34,359 nucleotides of DNA from the NCBI GenBank assembly GCA_934086485.1, contig CAKOIF010000018.1, positions 1 through 34,359 of the forward strand. Reading direction: 5' to 3'. The position numbers and the translations under genes were made by a program. Position 1 is the first letter of the stretch, and every line of letters begins with the position of its first letter. Source of the DNA: an uncultured Bacilli bacterium. Its GTDB lineage: Bacteria; Bacillota_I; Bacilli_A; RF39; UBA660. Below are positions 31,101 through 34,359 of this stretch, piece by piece. The notes under the pieces were generated by a model. It was given only the letters and a program-made list of their open reading frames with translations. It searched no databases and was not told the origin of the DNA.

Positions 31101-31286
31101 TTAAATTATTAAATATAATATTACAATACCACAAAGACCTGGGAAATCAAGTAAAGATACAACTAAAATTGAAATTAAATTAATAGGAATAATAATATTT
31201 AAAGATGACAGTAACAAATTTACTGCATATAAGATACATATAGATATTACTACTTTTCTAACTACAATAAATAATTTTTTTATCAT
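31101..31286 (-). CDS. bofA: Short BofA-like inhibitor of pro-sigma-K processing
   Basis: The protein has 61 residues with two hydrophobic segments (about 5-31 and 35-60). The C-terminal half, IPINLISILVVSLLDFPGL then a hydrophobic end, aligns with VPINLVTTAISGILGIPG of B. subtilis BofA. BofA is 87 residues there; the first membrane segment is missing here, and an in-frame TGA lies two codons before the ATG, so a longer start is impossible. BofA holds SpoIVFB inactive in the outer forespore membrane until SpoIVB and CtpB act. It lies between recR and holB, as in Bacillus. No strong ribosome-binding site is seen. Confidence 0.75.
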   Translation of the reverse strand: MIKKLFIVVRKVVISICILYAVNLLLSSLNIIIPINLISILVVSLLDFPGLCGIVILYLII

Positions 31287-31321
31287 ATTTCATCATTACA
31301 TAATATGAAAAAAATGGGCGT

Positions 31322-31918
31322 TTATGATATTATTTTTCTATCACTTAATGCTTTATCAAGTGTTAAAACATCCAAATAATCAATCTCTGCACCCATTGGA
31401 ATACCATAAGATAATCTTGATATAGTTACACCCTTATTTTCAAATATTTGCTTAATGTATAAGGTTGTAGTTTGACCCTCAATTGATGAACGAAGAGCAA
31501 TAATAATTTCTGGTTTATCTAATTTTTCTATTCTTTTTACTAATGATGATATGTTGATATCTTGTGGAGATATATTATCTATTGGAGAAATCAATCCATT
31601 TAAAACGTGATAAACACCTTTATAATTACCTGCTTTTTCAAAAGAAATAAGACTTTTATAATCTTCGACTACACATATTAAGTTTTTATCTCTTGTTTCA
31701 TCATTACAAATATCGCAAACTTCGTTATCTGTAAGATTACAACATATTTTACAAGGTTTAAGTACCCTTTTTGCTTTTATCAAAGTATTGCTAAAGTTAT
31801 TTAGTTCATCCTCGGATAAATCTAATGTTGCTAAAGCAAGTCTTTCAGCACTTTTTTCACCAATTGTAGGATACTTTTTAAAACAACTAATTAATTCCTC
31901 TAAAACTTTAGGATACAT
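31322..31918 (-). CDS. recR: Recombination mediator RecR
   Basis: The protein has 198 residues, the usual length. It shows the helix-hairpin-helix (about 8-32, KKYPTIGEKSAERLA), a zinc finger with Cys56, Cys59, Cys68 and Cys71, and a Toprim domain with CVVEDYKSL, GVYHVLNGLISP and IEGQTTTLYI. The C-terminal Walker B-like part has LSYGIPMGAEIDYLD. RecR acts with RecO and RecF to load RecA on gapped DNA. It shares one base with ybaB (TAATG). Confidence 0.96.
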   Translation of the reverse strand: MYPKVLEELISCFKKYPTIGEKSAERLALATLDLSEDELNNFSNTLIKAKRVLKPCKICCNLTDNEVCDICNDETRDKNLICVVEDYKSLISFEKAGNYKGVYHVLNGLISPIDNISPQDINISSLVKRIEKLDKPEIIIALRSSIEGQTTTLYIKQIFENKGVTISRLSYGIPMGAEIDYLDVLTLDKALSDRKIIS

Positions 31919-32214
31919 TAAAATAAACCACCCATATTAGAGTATTTACCTAATTTATTTTCAGTTTCTTTATCAATTTGTTTTAAAGCATCTTTTACAG
32001 CAATTAAAATCATATCTGATAATATTTCTTTATTTTCTTTATCAAAGGCATTATCATTTATTATATTTACACTTTGAATGTCCTTATCTCCCTTAAATGT
32101 GACCTCAACCCATTCAGATTTACCAGTAAATGTCATTGCATCTAACTCACCTTTTTTATTCATAATATCTTTTTGCATTCTTTGTGCTTGTTGCATTATT
32201 TGTTGCATATTCAT
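31918..32214 (-). CDS. YbaB/EbfC nucleoid-associated protein
   Basis: A 98-residue protein with a basic helical N-terminus (MQQIMQQAQRMQKDIMNKKG), a central sheet (WVEVTFKGDKDIQSVNI) and a C-terminal helix (AVKDALKQIDKE). It forms dimers that bind DNA without strong sequence preference. The dnaX-ybaB-recR order is nearly universal in Firmicutes. It follows dnaX with a 14-base gap containing an AAGGAGG site. Confidence 0.94.
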   Translation of the reverse strand: MNMQQIMQQAQRMQKDIMNKKGELDAMTFTGKSEWVEVTFKGDKDIQSVNIINDNAFDKENKEILSDMILIAVKDALKQIDKETENKLGKYSNMGGLF

Positions 32215-32228
32215 AAAAAAATTCCTCC

Positions 32229-33812
32229 TTAACTTTCTTCAATCTTTTTTTTATTGAACACATCTATTATATCATCATATTCTATATTTTGTGCATTTTC
32301 TTCAATAAATTGATATTTTATATTATTTTTTAAATTATTTTTATATTTTTCCATTTCATTTAGCCAATTTTCATTACTTGTAGCAATAAATTTATAATTT
32401 GTATTGTTAGATTTATTAAAATCATCTTCAAGCGAACTAATATTTGCATTTATTTCATTAACTAAAGCGGTTATTTGTGTTAATAATACAATAATTTCTG
32501 ATGATGCTAACACTACTTTTGCATCTTCAATTAATCCTAGGATTTTTTTGTTTTCATAGGTATTTAAAAATGTATTCCACATTTCAGAAGATTTAATCTT
32601 TTCTTCTTTTGAGGCACTTACAAAACAATTATTAATACGAATACTTTCTAAATTAGTTAAATTACGTTCAATTTTGGGTGCTTTTTCAACTGTTTTTATG
32701 TTGATAGGTTCTTTTTCTTGTTTTTCACTAATATTTTTAGAATTATCAACATCTTTTTTGACACTTGACTGAGAATTTTTATTAACATTAGTATTAACAT
32801 AACTTAATAAAGTAAGTTCAAGCATACCAAATATATCAACATTTATATTAGTTTTATATAAAGATTCCGTTAATTTAAAACTTAATTCCTGATAAGTATT
32901 ATAATCAATATTTTCTATTTTTCTATTTAACTTAATATCTACTGCGTGTTTATTAATTTCTTTAATAATTTTTTTAACTAAAGTTTTATAATCAACATTT
33001 AAATCTCTACATCTATCAACAAATTTTATAATATTTTCAACATTATTTTCATTTATATCATCAATTAATGTTTTAATGTCATTGTTAGATATTGTACCTA
33101 GAGTAGAGATTACATCATCGTATTCAACTTTTTTGTTAAGTTTTGATAATTGGTCTAAAATACTTAATGCATCACGCATTCCACCATCGGAATAGTTAGT
33201 AATTTCCTCGATTGCTTCATCAGAAATATCAATATTTTCTTCTTTAGATATTTTTTTTAATTGTTCATGAATATCTTTATTTACAATTTTACGAAAATCA
33301 AGTCTTTGACATCTTGATAACACAGTTATTGGAACATCCTCAATGTTGGTAGTAGCTAAAATAAATACTACATGTGATGGTGGCTCCTCTAAAGTTAAAA
33401 GTAATGCATTAAAAGCACTTGTACTTAACATATGAACTTCATCAATTATATACACTTTATATTTGGATGTTATTGGAGATAGTTTTACATTATCAATAAT
33501 TTCTCTAATTTGATCTACCCCAGTATTTGAGGCTGCATCTATCTCATATATATCATTATTTAAATTAAAATTATTGCAAATATCGCAATTTAAACAAGGA
33601 TTACCATCAGTAATATTTAAACAGTTAATTGCTTTTGCAAATATCTTTGCAGTACTTGTTTTACCTGTTCCTCTAGGGCCTGAAAATATATATGCGTGAG
33701 AAATTTTGTTATTAATAATACTATCTTTCAACAAAGTAATAATATTATTTTGTCCCACTATTTCATCAAATATTTTTGGACGATATTTTCTGTATAAAAC
33801 TTTATAATTCAT
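32229..33812 (-). CDS. dnaX: DNA polymerase III subunits gamma/tau
   Basis: The clamp-loader ATPase has 527 residues. Walker A GPRGTGKT is at 45-52, the zinc module has Cys64, Cys73, Cys76 and Cys79, Walker B DEVH at 124-127, LEEPP at 141-145 and SRC at 166-168. Domain III ends near 360; a low-complexity Lys/Asn/Glu linker (about 340-385) leads to a C-terminal tau domain (about 390-527). I see no clear slippery heptamer plus stem-loop for a frameshifted gamma form. It heads the long dnaX-to-mfd run and has an extended -10 promoter. A GGAGGTAC site precedes the ATG. Confidence 0.96.
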   Translation of the reverse strand: MNYKVLYRKYRPKIFDEIVGQNNIITLLKDSIINNKISHAYIFSGPRGTGKTSTAKIFAKAINCLNITDGNPCLNCDICNNFNLNNDIYEIDAASNTGVDQIREIIDNVKLSPITSKYKVYIIDEVHMLSTSAFNALLLTLEEPPSHVVFILATTNIEDVPITVLSRCQRLDFRKIVNKDIHEQLKKISKEENIDISDEAIEEITNYSDGGMRDALSILDQLSKLNKKVEYDDVISTLGTISNNDIKTLIDDINENNVENIIKFVDRCRDLNVDYKTLVKKIIKEINKHAVDIKLNRKIENIDYNTYQELSFKLTESLYKTNINVDIFGMLELTLLSYVNTNVNKNSQSSVKKDVDNSKNISEKQEKEPINIKTVEKAPKIERNLTNLESIRINNCFVSASKEEKIKSSEMWNTFLNTYENKKILGLIEDAKVVLASSEIIVLLTQITALVNEINANISSLEDDFNKSNNTNYKFIATSNENWLNEMEKYKNNLKNNIKYQFIEENAQNIEYDDIIDVFNKKKIEES

Positions 33813-33833
33813 TGTACCTCCATCTCTTTATAT

Positions 33834-33842
33834 ATTATACCA
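33834..33842 (-). promoter_or_regulatory. Extended -10 promoter of dnaX
   Basis: Minus strand: TGG then TATAAT (33839-33834), in the gap between tadA and dnaX. The -35 is poor. Confidence 0.6.
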
Positions 33843-33859
33843 ATCAATTAACTATTTTT

Positions 33860-34270
33860 CTATCTTTTATTAGCAAAAAAATTATTAATTATTTCATTAA
33901 AAAAGTTATTATCAATCTCTAGTTTTTTATAATTTGTGTTATATGCATTAACTTTTTTAAAATTTGAATTTACCAAATAATATACATTATCAATTCTTGA
34001 TTGTTTAATAATTTCTTTACACATATCACACGGTTCTAATGTAACATACATATCATAACCATTTAGTCGCCAATCTTTAGTCTTTTTTGCTGCTTTTTTT
34101 ATTGCTAAAACCTCTGCGTGATTTAATATAAAATTTGTTTTATGTTTTAAATTATGAGATTTAGATATTATTTTATTATTTTTAGTTATAATGCACGCAA
34201 TTGGTACTTCATCTTTTTTGAATGCTTTTTTACATTCTTTAATTAAAATATTTAAAAATTTTTCATTCAT
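33860..34270 (-). CDS. tadA: tRNA(Arg) adenosine-34 deaminase
   Basis: The protein has 136 residues from the ATG that follows GAGG by six bases; the longer in-frame extension runs into the SRP RNA and is rejected. Zinc ligands and catalytic acid are His51-Ala-Glu53 and Cys81, Cys84 in LEPCDMCKE. It converts A34 to inosine in tRNA-Arg(ACG). It is shorter than the B. subtilis enzyme (about 161) and divergent after the zinc site (VYYLVNSNFKKVNAYNTNY where a GxxxPKxGA-like stretch is usual), so a related deaminase is possible. The location next to dnaX and the SRP RNA supports TadA. Confidence 0.88.
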   Translation of the reverse strand: MNEKFLNILIKECKKAFKKDEVPIACIITKNNKIISKSHNLKHKTNFILNHAEVLAIKKAAKKTKDWRLNGYDMYVTLEPCDMCKEIIKQSRIDNVYYLVNSNFKKVNAYNTNYKKLEIDNNFFNEIINNFFANKR

Positions 34271-34280
34271 TTTTAACCTC

Positions 34281-34293
34281 AAAAAAAGTGCAC
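34281..34293 (-). terminator. SRP RNA terminator
   Basis: The closing stem of the SRP RNA (3' arm GTGCAC, 34293-34288) is followed by seven T at 34287-34281. The tadA ribosome-binding site GAGG comes next. Confidence 0.75.
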
Positions 34294-34359
34294 ACAAACA
34301 TTGATTGATATGGCTGCTTTATTCCTAACCTGACCAGTTTACAATATATTTGTTGCACA
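34288..34359 (-). ncRNA. ffs: Small signal recognition particle RNA
   Basis: Minus strand: GGTCAGGTTAGGAATAAAGC followed by AGCC is the helix 8 core of bacterial SRP RNA with the GGAA tetraloop. The flanks pair: TGTGCAACAAA near the right edge with TTTGTGTGCAC at the 3' end, plus ATTG/CAAT inside. A run of seven T follows. A 72-75-base hairpin fits the small 4.5S type, though the 5' end may extend beyond the window. The gene lies between tadA and the right edge; in B. subtilis scr is also next to tadA and dnaX. It would bind Ffh to target membrane proteins. Confidence 0.9.

Noticed and set aside
32229..33812. Programmed frameshift in dnaX
   Set aside because: A-rich runs occur in the linker, but I could not identify a slippery heptamer followed by a strong stem-loop.
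34271..34297. N-terminal extension of tadA
   Set aside because: The extra nine codons lie in the SRP RNA terminator, while a GAGG site six bases before the internal ATG gives the normal start.
163..34359. Mycoplasma-type genetic code with TGA as tryptophan
   Set aside because: TGA ends ygaC, ricT, tatD and a small membrane gene at the right family lengths, and tryptophan is encoded by TGG.
1..34359. CRISPR arrays, insertion sequences, phage genes or tRNA genes
   Set aside because: No regularly spaced repeats, transposase-like or integrase-like proteins, or tRNA cloverleaf sequences were seen.

Overview
The window is a very AT-rich, densely packed stretch of a chromosome from a Gram-positive, endospore-associated bacterium of the Bacilli. 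It looks like an uncultured gut-type lineage near Erysipelotrichales/RF39 or the walled relatives of Mollicutes, but that placement is an inference from gene content and base composition. TGA ends several genes (ygaC, ricT, tatD and a small membrane protein) and TGG encodes tryptophan, so the standard code 11 applies and not the Mycoplasma code. Forty of the 42 protein genes lie on the minus strand; only a DUF378 gene and clpP lie on the plus strand. No stretch longer than 300 bases lacks a gene; the longest gap, about 240 bases, is filled by a T-box leader.

Layout from right to left, the direction of transcription. The right edge holds a small SRP RNA. Then follow tadA, dnaX, ybaB, recR, a short bofA, holB, ricT, trmN6, pth and mfd, nearly all overlapping or abutting, closed by a terminator that overlaps the start of spoVT. 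A T-box leader then controls dut-metG-tatD. Next come a 3D-domain wall protein with rsmA, and a two-gene insertion (short-chain dehydrogenase and YnbB-type PLP enzyme). The sporulation and division block yabG-veg-spoVG-yabP-yabQ-divIC follows, ending convergently on clpP. A TGS/uridine-kinase fusion, gap and pgk lead into spo0A. After a solitary type IV pilin-like gene come rnr-smpB-yerB and a small membrane protein, then cdaA-cdaR. The left part has the DUF378 gene, a YdcC-type sporulation lipoprotein, a thioredoxin-like membrane protein, a CtpA/CtpB protease and ygaC. At the left edge is a strong promoter with an rRNA-type leader reading out of the window.

The order combines two blocks that are separate near the B. 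subtilis origin (tadA to metS-tatD-yabE-ksgA-yabG-veg, and spoVG-pth-mfd-spoVT-yabPQ-divIC). Sporulation genes are numerous: spo0A, spoVG, spoVT, yabG, yabP, yabQ, bofA, ydcC and a CtpB-like protease. Sigma-E-like promoters precede yabP and ydcC, and a perfect 0A box lies upstream of spo0A.

The most striking observation is that Spo0A has glutamate in place of the phosphorylated aspartate, while the rest of the receiver pocket and the DNA-binding helix are intact. This suggests a master sporulation regulator that no longer needs, or cannot use, a phosphorelay. Other points of interest are a T-box with no AUG at the expected specifier position, a nearly leaderless six-cysteine pilin, overlapping sigma-A and sigma-E promoters for yabP-yabQ-divIC, and terminators that reuse the last codons of genes.
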